A stretch of DNA of 64,000 nt from the NCBI GenBank assembly GCA_963840835.1, contig CAWJAM010000010.1:40180-104179 (forward strand), read 5' to 3'. This DNA is from Rubrobacter_D sp963840835 (GTDB lineage: Bacteria > Actinomycetota > Rubrobacteria > Rubrobacterales > Rubrobacteraceae). Positions 8,631 to 15,515 of the stretch are shown one piece after another. How positions within the stretch are numbered: the stretch's first letter is position 1; each line of letters begins with the position of its first letter. The position numbers and the translations under genes are program-made. The notes beneath the pieces are model-generated. The model saw only the letters and a list, made by a program, of their open reading frames with translations, was not told where the DNA came from and made no database searches.

Positions 8631-9481
8631 GTCGAACTCTCCACGGCTTGCGGAACGTTGGAACCGCGCGTTTCCGGTGAGCCCGAATTTGCGGCGCGTT
8701 CGAAGATGTATTCGGCGAGCAGGCGGTCCGCCTCGGGCACCCCCTTGTAGCCAGGGAAGCAATTGACCTCGATCACGTATGGGCCTGCTTCCGTCTCGAT
8801 CAAGTCCACCCCGTAGAGCTCGAGATCAAACAGTTCGCCACAACGCAGGCAGATATCTCGCACGTCGGGGCTAATCGGCCGCGGCTCGCCCCTCTTCTCC
8901 TCGGCGGTCCTTACCGGGAAAGGGCGAGCTACGCCGAAGACCTCGTCCCCTACTATGTACGCCTTCAGGTCGAGACCCCTGCCCCTCACGAACTGCTGGG
9001 CGAAGATGTCGCCGTAGGAAGGATCCAACCTCTCGAGCTCCTGTGCACTCCATACCACCGAGATCTGTTGCCCCCGCCGCCCGGAGTTCGGCTTGACGAC
9101 GATGGGGTAGTCCTCGACGACGGCACGAAGCTGCTCGGCGCTGGTGGCATAGTACGCCTCCGGTGTCGGCAATCCGGCGTCCATGAGGCGCATCGAGGTG
9201 ACGATCTTGTCGCGCACCTGCAGAGTACCGAAATAATCGTTGAGAAGGGGCAGACCTCGACCGTGTATCGTCGCCGCGAGGCTGTCGCAAAGCCGCTCGT
9301 GAGACTTCCACAGATAGAGGTCCGCGTCCAGCGCAAACCGGCGGAGTATGCCCGGCGCCTTCTCCGGCACCAGGACCTCCACGGAGCAACCGTACTCCCC
9401 GAGTCGCCTTACGATCAGAGGTATAACGGAGTCTGGCGACCGCCTGCCGGGTTGTTCGAGAAAGCAGATCTTGGTAATCAC
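8627..9481 (-). CDS. ATP-grasp protein (RimK/ITPK-like), third of three paralogues
   Basis: The 284-residue protein has the ATP-grasp layout. Its N-terminal pre-ATP-grasp part includes D-L-Y-L-W-K-S-H, the ATP-binding lysine region reads Y-P-I-V-V-K-P-N-S-G-R-R-G, and the metal-binding end reads G-V-D-L-I-E-T-E-A-G-P-Y-V-I-E-V-N-C-F-P-G-Y-K. It should bind Mg-ATP and either ligate an amine to an acyl phosphate (RimK-like) or phosphorylate a polyol phosphate (ITPK-like). The N-x-F-P-G-Y-K-G-V-P tail is closer to what I recall of ITPKs. The GTG start at 9481 follows GGAAGGAG. It is coupled by GTGA to the polyol-dehydrogenase-like gene. The exact acceptor is unknown. Confidence 0.75.
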   Translation of the reverse strand: MITKICFLEQPGRRSPDSVIPLIVRRLGEYGCSVEVLVPEKAPGILRRFALDADLYLWKSHERLCDSLAATIHGRGLPLLNDYFGTLQVRDKIVTSMRLMDAGLPTPEAYYATSAEQLRAVVEDYPIVVKPNSGRRGQQISVVWSAQELERLDPSYGDIFAQQFVRGRGLDLKAYIVGDEVFGVARPFPVRTAEEKRGEPRPISPDVRDICLRCGELFDLELYGVDLIETEAGPYVIEVNCFPGYKGVPEADRLLAEYIFERAANSGSPETRGSNVPQAVESST

Positions 9482-10313
9482 ACGACTCCTTCCAGGACCG
9501 ACGCTGCGCGCCTGCGACCGCGTATCGGTAGACGTAGTCGGCTATCAACCCGGCGGCCCCGGGAACCCCCTTGTATCCAGGGAAGTAGTTGACATCCACG
9601 ACGCTAGGCCCCCGCTCGGTACGAACGAGGTCCACGCCGTACAGGTGGAGGCCTAGAACCTCTCCGCACTTGAGGACGATGTCGCGCGTCCTCGCATCCA
9701 ACTCGATCGGGTGGCCTTGAACCTGGTAAGAGTGGGGCGAGAACCGTTTGGTCACGGCGAAGGCTCTCCTCCCGACCACGTATGTCTTTGTATCTTCGGA
9801 ATCCGTTTCGAGGTAGCGCTGGAAGAGGAAAGGCCCTTCCGCGGGGGAGAGGAGGTCCAGGTCCTCCGCGCTGCGCAGTATGCGGATACCCTTACCGAGG
9901 TGCCCCCTGTGAGGCTTGGCGATGAGCGGCCCTTCCGCCAGGAGCGGGACGAGCAGCCCGTAGTCGTCCGTCACCCAAGAGCAGGGGACCGGCACACCGG
10001 CGTCAGAGAGAAGCTTGGTGCTCGTGATCTTGTCCTGGGTGAGGAGACAGCTCCTGTGGGGGTTGAGGAGCCTTGCTCCGAGGGCGCACAGCGTCCCCGC
10101 CATACTGAGCGCTAGTTCGGTGTGGGACTTGAGCACGTACAGGTCATGCCTCACGATCAGCCCCTCGGAGGAGAGTAGCTGTTCCTCCGGGATGTGATCG
10201 TCTACCTCGACGCCCTTGGCCCGAAGTCTCTCGTAGACCTCCGCGAGTACGGGGCCGAGGCCGGGAGGCGTGCGCCTGACGAGGAGGAAGTGTATGCGCG
10301 GAGCAGGGTTCAC
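8871..10313 (-). CDS. ATP-grasp protein, second paralogue, with runaway 3' frame
   Basis: From a GTG at 10313 (coupled as GTGA to the upstream gene, GAGGAG before it) the frame encodes an ATP-grasp protein of about 275 residues: L-N-P-H-R-S-C-L-L-T-Q-D-K, P-L-I-A-K-P-H-R-G-H-L-G-K-G, and G-V-D-L-V-R-T-E-R-G-P-S-V-V-D-V-N-Y-F-P-G-Y-K. The usual acidic E-V-N is D-V-N here. After the domain the frame does not stop: it stays open for another ~600 nt across the next gene, ending at 8871. In a different frame, a TGA at 9480-9478 would give a GTGA overlap with the next GTG, like the other junctions of this operon. A one-base frameshift near 9490-9530 is therefore the likely explanation, making the true end about 9478. 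Residues after about 275 should be disregarded. Confidence 0.7.
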   Translation of the reverse strand: MNPAPRIHFLLVRRTPPGLGPVLAEVYERLRAKGVEVDDHIPEEQLLSSEGLIVRHDLYVLKSHTELALSMAGTLCALGARLLNPHRSCLLTQDKITSTKLLSDAGVPVPCSWVTDDYGLLVPLLAEGPLIAKPHRGHLGKGIRILRSAEDLDLLSPAEGPFLFQRYLETDSEDTKTYVVGRRAFAVTKRFSPHSYQVQGHPIELDARTRDIVLKCGEVLGLHLYGVDLVRTERGPSVVDVNYFPGYKGVPGAAGLIADYVYRYAVAGAQRRSWKESCDYQDLLSRTTRQAVARLRYTSDRKATRGVRLLRGGPGAGEGAGHTPPVCAGRGPLSVEVSRAALRQPRGDDTRSRSAPSQRLFRYSAGARQDRHLDAPHGRRIADTGGVLCHQRRAASCRRRGLPHRRQAELRAAGATDLGGMECTGAREVGSFLRRHLRPAVREGQGSRPEGVHSRGRGLRRSSPFPGKDRRGEEGRAAAD

Positions 10314-11707
10314 GACGGACTCCTCACTATCGAGAGCATCCGCTCGCGGCCCATCTCCTGCGCGACGGTGTTGATCCGAATCAGGGCGAGCACGTGCTGG
10401 GCGATCGCCGCGCCCGCGTCCGGCACCGCCGAGTATGTCGGGAAGTCGTTTACCTCGATGACATAGGGACCTCTGGGTGTCATCGCCACGTCCACCCCCC
10501 ACAGCTCGAGCCCGCAGGCCCTCCCGCAGGTGAGGGCCATGTCCCTAAGCCGCGCGTCGACCTTGACAAGCTCCGCTTGGCGTTTCGGCCCTATACCTAC
10601 GTCCGCCACGCCTGCCTTGAGCAAGCTGATCGGCGAAGGTTTGCGTACCGCCCAGACGCGGTTGCCTATGCCGTACAGCTTGAGGTCCCACCCGTCCGTT
10701 TGAAGTAACTCTTGAGCCAGGTACACCGACTGTTTTCCTTCGAGCGCCGGGAGCAATCCGACGTCCCCCGGCCGAGTCAGGAGCGCCAACCCGGCAGATC
10801 CGTCGCCGTCGAATGGTTTGACGACAAGGGGGAAGGAATCGAGAGGTAGCGAACGGAAGGCGCTCGCATCGGAGGCGAACCACGTCTTCGGAAGGGGAAG
10901 GTCCTGCTCCAGCAGCACGCCATGCATGGCGATCTTGTTGCGGACCAACTCGATCGACTCCGGGGCGTTGATCGCGACGACGCCAAGGGCCGAAACAGCG
11001 GCGAGCATCCCGAGGCCTGCCAGGTCGCGCCCGCGACTCAACACCGCATCCCACGGCGGCGCCTCGGAGGGTATGTCGAATGCCTGGTTGGCGTCAGGCA
11101 CCACCAGCGGTACGTGACACCCGGAGGACTCCAGGGTGGAACGGGCCTCTACTAGAGCCCGATCTCCGAGGTGCCGCTGCTCGACGATTATCGCCACGGT
11201 AGGGCCGTCGGCTGCCGGCGCGAAGCTCGCTGCCGGATTCTCCTGATGCGGGTTCGGGATCCGCGCCCTGCGCAGTAGCGCGCGCACCCGCGCCTCGAAC
11301 TCGAGAAAACTAAAGGGTTTCGTGAGGTAATCATCGGCCCCGAGGTCGAGGCCACGTGCCTTGTCTACGTCCGAGTTGCGTCTAGTCAGCAGCATGACCG
11401 GCACTTCGCTCGAGCCGCGGATCCGGCGGAGGACCTCCCACCCTGAAAGGTCAGGAAGCACAGTGTCCAGTATCACTAGATCGTACGCGGAGGCGTCGAG
11501 CGCGGCCAGCCCACCGTAGGCCGTGGTCGCCGCTTTGACTTCCAGGCCGTTCTTGGCGAGCGACAGGCGCGTGAGGGCGATCAGCTTCTCGTCAGCTGCC
11601 ACCACCAAGACCCGGTACGCATCCAGATGCGTACTGTAGGAATTAGCCTTGTAATGAATCCTTCTCGAGGACGCGCCGTCTACATCTTGTTCACTCTCGT
11701 CATACAT
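10310..11707 (-). CDS. Response-regulator receiver domain fused to an ATP-grasp domain
   Basis: The product is about 465 residues. Residues ~30-150 are a CheY/OmpR-type receiver: acidic pair in A-A-D-E-K-L (about 39-40), phosphoacceptor Asp81 in L-V-I-L-D-T-V-L-P-D, Thr108, Lys130 in Y-L-T-K-P-F. Instead of a winged-helix output domain, residues ~180-450 are an ATP-grasp fold with F-P-L-V-V-K-P-F-D-G-D-G-S-A-G and G-P-Y-V-I-E-V-N-D-F-P. This suggests an enzyme whose activity or assembly is controlled by phosphorylation; no histidine kinase gene adjoins. The frame opens at a TTG at 11728, but the ATG at 11707 follows AAGGGG by nine bases and is preferred. It is the first gene of a five-gene operon with two paralogous ATP-grasp genes, a polyol dehydrogenase-like gene and an MFS gene. 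Confidence 0.85.
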   Translation of the reverse strand: MYDESEQDVDGASSRRIHYKANSYSTHLDAYRVLVVAADEKLIALTRLSLAKNGLEVKAATTAYGGLAALDASAYDLVILDTVLPDLSGWEVLRRIRGSSEVPVMLLTRRNSDVDKARGLDLGADDYLTKPFSFLEFEARVRALLRRARIPNPHQENPAASFAPAADGPTVAIIVEQRHLGDRALVEARSTLESSGCHVPLVVPDANQAFDIPSEAPPWDAVLSRGRDLAGLGMLAAVSALGVVAINAPESIELVRNKIAMHGVLLEQDLPLPKTWFASDASAFRSLPLDSFPLVVKPFDGDGSAGLALLTRPGDVGLLPALEGKQSVYLAQELLQTDGWDLKLYGIGNRVWAVRKPSPISLLKAGVADVGIGPKRQAELVKVDARLRDMALTCGRACGLELWGVDVAMTPRGPYVIEVNDFPTYSAVPDAGAAIAQHVLALIRINTVAQEMGRERMLSIVRSPS

Positions 11708-11762
11708 GACCACTTTCCCCTTACCCAACGACGAAGCCGGGCGTGCTTATGTTGACGATAGC

Positions 11763-11802
11763 ATTGTAGCCGATGTTTCAACGTTTAACACCGCTTTAAC
11801 AC
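11763..11802 (-). promoter_or_regulatory. Promoter with two 11-nt direct repeats ahead of the ATP-grasp operon
   Basis: On the minus strand two head-to-tail 11-mers, GTGTTAAAGCG and GTGTTAAACGT (11802-11781), lie about 12 nt upstream of a TACAAT -10-like hexamer (11768-11763). OmpR/PhoB-family regulators bind tandem 11-nt repeats overlapping the -35 position, so this fits control by a DNA-binding response regulator. This is an inference from spacing only. Confidence 0.4.
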
Positions 11803-11829
11803 GATACTCACAATATCGGTCGGTGCCGG

Positions 11830-12208
11830 GTGGTTGACCTTGATGAACGGTCGAACTGAGTCTGAGTCTATGTCCCCATCTTCTTCTCCCACCTTGCTTC
11901 CGAGTAGGCCCGGAGAGCGGCCTCTCTGTCCTGCACGACCCGATCAGCGTAGCCGAGAACAATGAATCGGCGATGAATACGAGGCAGATTCAAACGACCA
12001 AACGGCTCGATCCAGAGAAGACACCTTCCCCAGATGAATGTTAATTGCATAACGTATTGTTACGCATCCCTCGCACGAACGTCGGTGGACAAAGGATTCT
12101 CTACCAAGGAGATCCTTGAGACGCACCATCTCGCCCGCCTGTGAGGGCGGGGTGAAGACTTGGTGTTGCTTTGGTCACGGTTATCCGCAGATTTTCCATC
12201 GAGGGCCT
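11830..12208. other. Intergenic stretch without a convincing gene
   Basis: About 380 nt between the ATP-grasp operon and the carbonic anhydrase gene. Two overlapping minus-strand frames of about 60 codons (12129-11944 and 12050-11868) run through it but match nothing I recognise and have no clear ribosome-binding site. They may be remnants of a decayed gene. A weak hairpin with CCCGCC/GGGCGG arms lies near 12138-12156. Base composition is less GC-rich than the flanks. Confidence 0.4.
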
Positions 12209-12748
12209 TTAGCCGCCTCCCAGAGACACCCGGTGGGCTGAGGCGCGCTCGACGTACTCGCTGGCGCCGCGCTGGATGTCCGCGGCCTGCTCATCGGTCA
12301 CATCGCCGATGTGGTTGGCGGGGATGCCGACGATAAGGCTGCGCGGTGGGAACTCGCGGCCTTCGGGGACGACGGCGCCTGCCGCGACTATGGAGCCATC
12401 GCCGATCTTCGCGCCGTTGAGGATGGTCGCGCCCATGCCGACGAGGCAGTCGTCCCCGATCTCACACCCGTGCACGACCGCGTTGTGGCCGACGACGCAG
12501 CCCTCGCCGACGACTGCAGGATAGCCGGGGTCAGAGTGCAAGATACACCCGTCCTGCACGTTGGTCCTGGCCCCAATGCGGATGGGCTCCGTGTCGCCGC
12601 GCAACACGGCCCCGTACCACACGCTCGACTCCTCGCCCAGGTGTACGTCTCCGATGACGTAAGCTCCTGGCGCGACCCAGGCAGACTCGGCGACCCGCGG
12701 GGAAGTACCGTCGTGCGGGAGTAGGTTCACCTGCTCGTTCAGATCCAA
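12209..12748 (-). CDS. Gamma-class carbonic anhydrase family protein
   Basis: The 179-residue protein is a left-handed beta-helix of hexapeptide repeats (I-G-D-V-H-L-G, I-L-N-G-A-K-I-G, and so on). It has the three histidines of the gamma carbonic anhydrase metal site: His71 in C-I-L-H-S-D, His88 and His93 in V-G-H-N-A-V-V-H-G. The family hydrates CO2 in the cytosol, although many members (YrdA/PaaY/CaiE-like) have little measured activity or act on thioesters. The TTG start at 12748 overlaps the stop of the methyltransferase gene upstream and follows AGGAGAGG. The two genes form a small operon. Confidence 0.85.
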   Translation of the reverse strand: MDLNEQVNLLPHDGTSPRVAESAWVAPGAYVIGDVHLGEESSVWYGAVLRGDTEPIRIGARTNVQDGCILHSDPGYPAVVGEGCVVGHNAVVHGCEIGDDCLVGMGATILNGAKIGDGSIVAAGAVVPEGREFPPRSLIVGIPANHIGDVTDEQAADIQRGASEYVERASAHRVSLGGG

Positions 12749-13218
12749 CGTCGCACCCTCTCCTTATACTGTAGATACTCATCGCCGAACTTGCGCTCCA
12801 GGTAGCGCTCCTCGCGCTCGATGACTCCGCGCCTCATGACGGCGAAGACCGCGGGGAGCAGCAGGACGGGCGCGAGCGCGTTCGTGAGGGCCGAGATCCC
12901 GACGTACATCAGCGTGAACCCGACGTACATCGGGTTGCGGGTGAAGCGATAGGGGCCTTCGGTGACGACGGTCGTCGCCGGCTTGTAAGGGTCGACGTTG
13001 GTCTCGGCCCGGCGCATCTCGCGAAAGCCGAGGAGCCCGACGGCGAACCCACAGACGATAAACAAAGGACCGATCTTGCGTGCGAGCCGACGCGGCAGGA
13101 AAGGTGCCCGTAAGCGCCAGTTCACCAGCAGGCCGGCGGCGAGGGCGCCGGCGTAGATAAAGGGCGGGGGTGCGATCACGCCCGGATTGTCCGCGCCGTC
13201 CCTGCCGTCTTCGCCCAT
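12739..13218 (-). CDS. Isoprenylcysteine carboxyl methyltransferase / phospholipid methyltransferase-like membrane protein
   Basis: The 159-residue protein has several membrane helices and ends with the ICMT/PEMT signature: T-E-G-P-Y-R-F-T-R-N-P-M-Y-V-G around residue 90, then E-R-Y-L-E-R-K-F-G-D-E-Y near the C-terminus. In bacteria these integral membrane SAM-dependent methyltransferases act on lipids or small isoprenoid thiols; no substrate can be assigned. The ATG at 13218 is preceded by AAGGAG at eight bases. It overlaps the gamma carbonic anhydrase gene by ten bases, so the two are co-transcribed. Confidence 0.75.
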   Translation of the reverse strand: MGEDGRDGADNPGVIAPPPFIYAGALAAGLLVNWRLRAPFLPRRLARKIGPLFIVCGFAVGLLGFREMRRAETNVDPYKPATTVVTEGPYRFTRNPMYVGFTLMYVGISALTNALAPVLLLPAVFAVMRRGVIEREERYLERKFGDEYLQYKERVRRWI

Positions 13219-13279
13219 CTATCCGGCTCCTTCCGTCGGTATCTCTTGCCTACGCAACCTGCCAGGGCGGGTCTCGTTT

Positions 13280-13300
13280 GGGCGGGTTTCAAACCCGCCC
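13280..13300. terminator. Hairpin downstream of the thiolase gene
   Basis: GGGCGGGTTT and AAACCCGCCC form a perfect 10-bp stem with a one-base centre, 12 nt beyond the thiolase stop codon. There is no U-tract on the thiolase side, so terminator function is probable but not certain. Confidence 0.5.
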
Positions 13301-13312
13301 CTACGGTTTCGT

Positions 13313-14488
13313 TTACACCTCGACCAGGACGGCATCGCCCTGGCCGCCGCCGGAGCAGATGGCCGCGAGGCCGCGGCCGCCGCCCCTGCGCCGCAGCTCG
13401 TAGAGGAGCGTCGTCAGGATGCGCGCGCCGGAGGCGCCCACGGGGTGGCCGAGCGCCAGGGCGCCGCCGTTGACGTTGACCATGTCGGGGTCGACGCCGA
13501 GGATGCGCGTGGAGTGGATCGCAACCCCCGCGAAGGCCTCGTTGATCTCCACGAGATCCAGGTCCTCAGCGCTCCATCCAGCCTTCTCGAGGGCGAGTTT
13601 CCCGGCGTTTCCGGGAACGGTCAACAGGTTCGGCGGCTCCTCGGCGACCTTGGCGTGGGCGACAATGGTCCCGAGGGGTTCGAGACCCCGCCTCTCTGCG
13701 AAGCCCTCGCTCGCGAGAACCAGCGCGCCGGCACCGTCCGTAACGCCAGGCGCGTTTCCGGCGGTCACGGTGCCACCTTCGTCGATCGGGGGTAGCTCGG
13801 CGAGCTTCTCCAGGGTGGTGTCGTGACGGATCGGCTCGTCGGCCTCGACGTAGGTCGTCCGCCCCTTCTTGCCTGGGACCTTGACGCCGACTATCTCTTC
13901 CGAAAGTTTTCCGTCGTCGGTCGCGGCGGCGGCGCGCTGGTGGCTCCTTAGCGCCCACTCGTCCTGCTGTTCACGGGAGATGTCGAACTTCTTCGCGCCG
14001 TCGGTGCCGAAGCGGATCATGTTGACGTGCTCGAAGGCGTCGAGGAGCCCGTCGTGCATCATGGCGTCTACCGCCGGGGTGTCGCCCATGCGCGCGCCCC
14101 ATCGGGCCTTCTGCAGCAGGTAGGGCGCATTCGACATGCTCTCCATACCGCCGGTCAGGACGACGTCGTAGTCTCCGGCACGGATCAGGGTATCGGCCAG
14201 CGTCGCGCTCCTGAGGCCGGAGGCGCACACCTGATTGAGGGTCTCGCTCGTCAATGAGTAAGGGAGCCCGGCGCAACCGTTAGCCTGGCGGGAGGGGATC
14301 TGGCCAACCCCAGCCTGCACCACGATGCCGAAGATGGAGTGCTCGAGATCCCCGTCCTCGACGCCGGAGCGGTCTATCGCCTCCCGGATCGCCGCCCCAC
14401 CGAGCTCGGGCGCGCTCGAGGGCGAGAGCGCTCCACCAAATTTGCCGAAGGGCGTCCGCGCCGCCCCGAGGATTACCGTACGTTCCAA
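13313..14488 (-). CDS. Acetyl-CoA C-acetyltransferase (thiolase)
   Basis: The ~391-residue protein matches the normal thiolase length. It has the acyl-accepting Cys in L-N-Q-V-C-A-S-G-L-R-S near residue 88, the N-E-A-F-A motif, the catalytic His in G-G-A-L-A-L-G-H-P-V-G-A-S-G, and the second Cys in C-S-G-G-G-Q-G-D-A near the C-terminus. It catalyses reversible condensation or thiolysis of acetyl-CoA units, in beta-oxidation or acetoacetyl-CoA formation. The frame is open to an ATG at 14521, but the TTG at 14488 follows GGAGGAG at six bases and matches where the family begins (E-R-T-V-I-L-G-A-A-R-T-P). It fits with the acyl-CoA dehydrogenase and acyl-CoA synthetase in this window. Confidence 0.92.
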   Translation of the reverse strand: MERTVILGAARTPFGKFGGALSPSSAPELGGAAIREAIDRSGVEDGDLEHSIFGIVVQAGVGQIPSRQANGCAGLPYSLTSETLNQVCASGLRSATLADTLIRAGDYDVVLTGGMESMSNAPYLLQKARWGARMGDTPAVDAMMHDGLLDAFEHVNMIRFGTDGAKKFDISREQQDEWALRSHQRAAAATDDGKLSEEIVGVKVPGKKGRTTYVEADEPIRHDTTLEKLAELPPIDEGGTVTAGNAPGVTDGAGALVLASEGFAERRGLEPLGTIVAHAKVAEEPPNLLTVPGNAGKLALEKAGWSAEDLDLVEINEAFAGVAIHSTRILGVDPDMVNVNGGALALGHPVGASGARILTTLLYELRRRGGGRGLAAICSGGGQGDAVLVEV

Positions 14489-14618
14489 TGCGACTCCTCC
14501 GTCCGGGAGACCAACGCCCATAGTCTAAGCCTTCCTGTACCAGAAAGCGCGGCCTGCAGATCCGGCACCGCTCGATGCCGGGTCGAAAACCCAGACGGCT
14601 CTGGTTCCCAGTGCCATC

Positions 14619-14655
14619 CATTCGTCGTTCCCGCGCAAGCGGGAATCCACTGCGG
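14619..14655. repeat. dRS3-like repeat (TTCCC-N8-GGGAA)
   Basis: The core GTTCCCGCGCAAGCGGGAAT (14627-14646) has the TTCCC-N8-GGGAA form of the repeat best known from Neisseria (dRS3) and other proteobacteria. Its translation gives the familiar spurious peptide V-V-P-A-Q-A-G-I-H. It lies upstream of the VOC gene, and I saw no other copy in this window. Confidence 0.65.
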
Positions 14656-14748
14656 GGAGGGCACGCCGCACGTTAGACTGGAGGCGATCAACCAGATTAC
14701 ATGTACATGCTATCTTCTCAGAGAAGGACAACGTAGCGAGGAGAACCC

Positions 14749-15437
14749 ATGAAGGTAAAGCAACTGGATCACATAGCCCTCTACATGAAGGATAGGGATG
14801 AAGCCGCCGCGTTCCTGACGACGCACCTCGGGTTCCACGTCGTGGACCACACGGAGCGTTACACCCTGGTGGGAGCGGGCGGCAGGCTGGGCAAGCTCAC
14901 CCTCTTCGACGCCTGCAGGGCGCGACGCCCTCCCCGGGGGAGATCTCACGCATAAACATCCGCGTGGCCGACCCCGAGTCCGCGGCGAGAGAGCTTCCGC
15001 CTGAGGCCTGCGCCGAACCGCTCGACGGCGGGTACGCGGTAGCGGGCCCGGAAGGCCTCCCTCTCGCCCTGGTTCCTGGCGAAGGAGACTTCACGGACTA
15101 CGACCTCGAAGGCTTAGTCCTGATCTCCGGTTCGCCCGAGGAGTCGGCCCGCGCCTTCGTCGGGATGGGCTTCGACCCAACAGACGAAGCGACTACACTG
15201 AAGGCAGGCGAGTACCTGGTGCGCCTCACCGAGGGCGCATCCGACGGGGGAGGCATGCTCTTCCACGTCGGATGCCTGGTGGATTCGGCCGAGGATCACC
15301 GCAGGGAGGCCGAGGAGCGGGGTCTGGAGGTCACCGACTTCGTCGAGGGCCCCAACACCCTCGCGGCCTTCGTCCGCGGACCCGAGGGCGTTAGCGTGGA
15401 GTACGTCGAGCACAAGCCCACGTTCTCCCTGACTTGA
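14749..15437 (+). pseudogene. VOC (glyoxalase/bleomycin-resistance) family protein, split by a frameshift
   Basis: The start is clear: ATG at 14749 after GAGGAGA, encoding K-V-K-Q-L-D-H-I-A-L-Y, the opening of a vicinal-oxygen-chelate domain. The frame closes at 14955 after an implausible arginine-rich tail. The rest of the protein is in another frame from about 14925, giving G-A-T-P-S-P-G-E-I-S-R-I-N-I-R-V-A-D-P and a second VOC module ending G-V-S-V-E-Y-V-E-H-K-P at 15437. Adding one base near 14917 joins the two into an intact two-module protein of about 230 residues. It is either an assembly error or a recent pseudogene. VOC proteins use a divalent metal for isomerase, dioxygenase or resistance functions; no substrate can be named. 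Confidence 0.75.
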
Positions 15438-15438
15438 G

Positions 15439-15515
15439 GTGGTTTGCATTTTGCAAACCACGCTTTCAGCGGTCAGCTATCAGCCTTCAGCTTTGTATAT
15501 TTCGGCTGATGGCTG
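15439..15515. repeat. Intergenic composite repeat: GTGGTTTGCA hairpin plus TCAGC inverted repeat
   Basis: A perfect 10-bp stem (15439-15448 with 15452-15461) is followed by TCAGC-rich inverted segments (ATCAGCC pairing with GGCTGAT) running up to the next start codon. It has the same design as the units at 5968, 16831 and 28892, and probably terminates the VOC transcript. Confidence 0.6.

Noticed and set aside
11868..12129. Two overlapping minus-strand frames of about 60 codons as a gene
   Set aside because: Neither has a Shine-Dalgarno or a recognisable family; at most they are remnants of a decayed gene.
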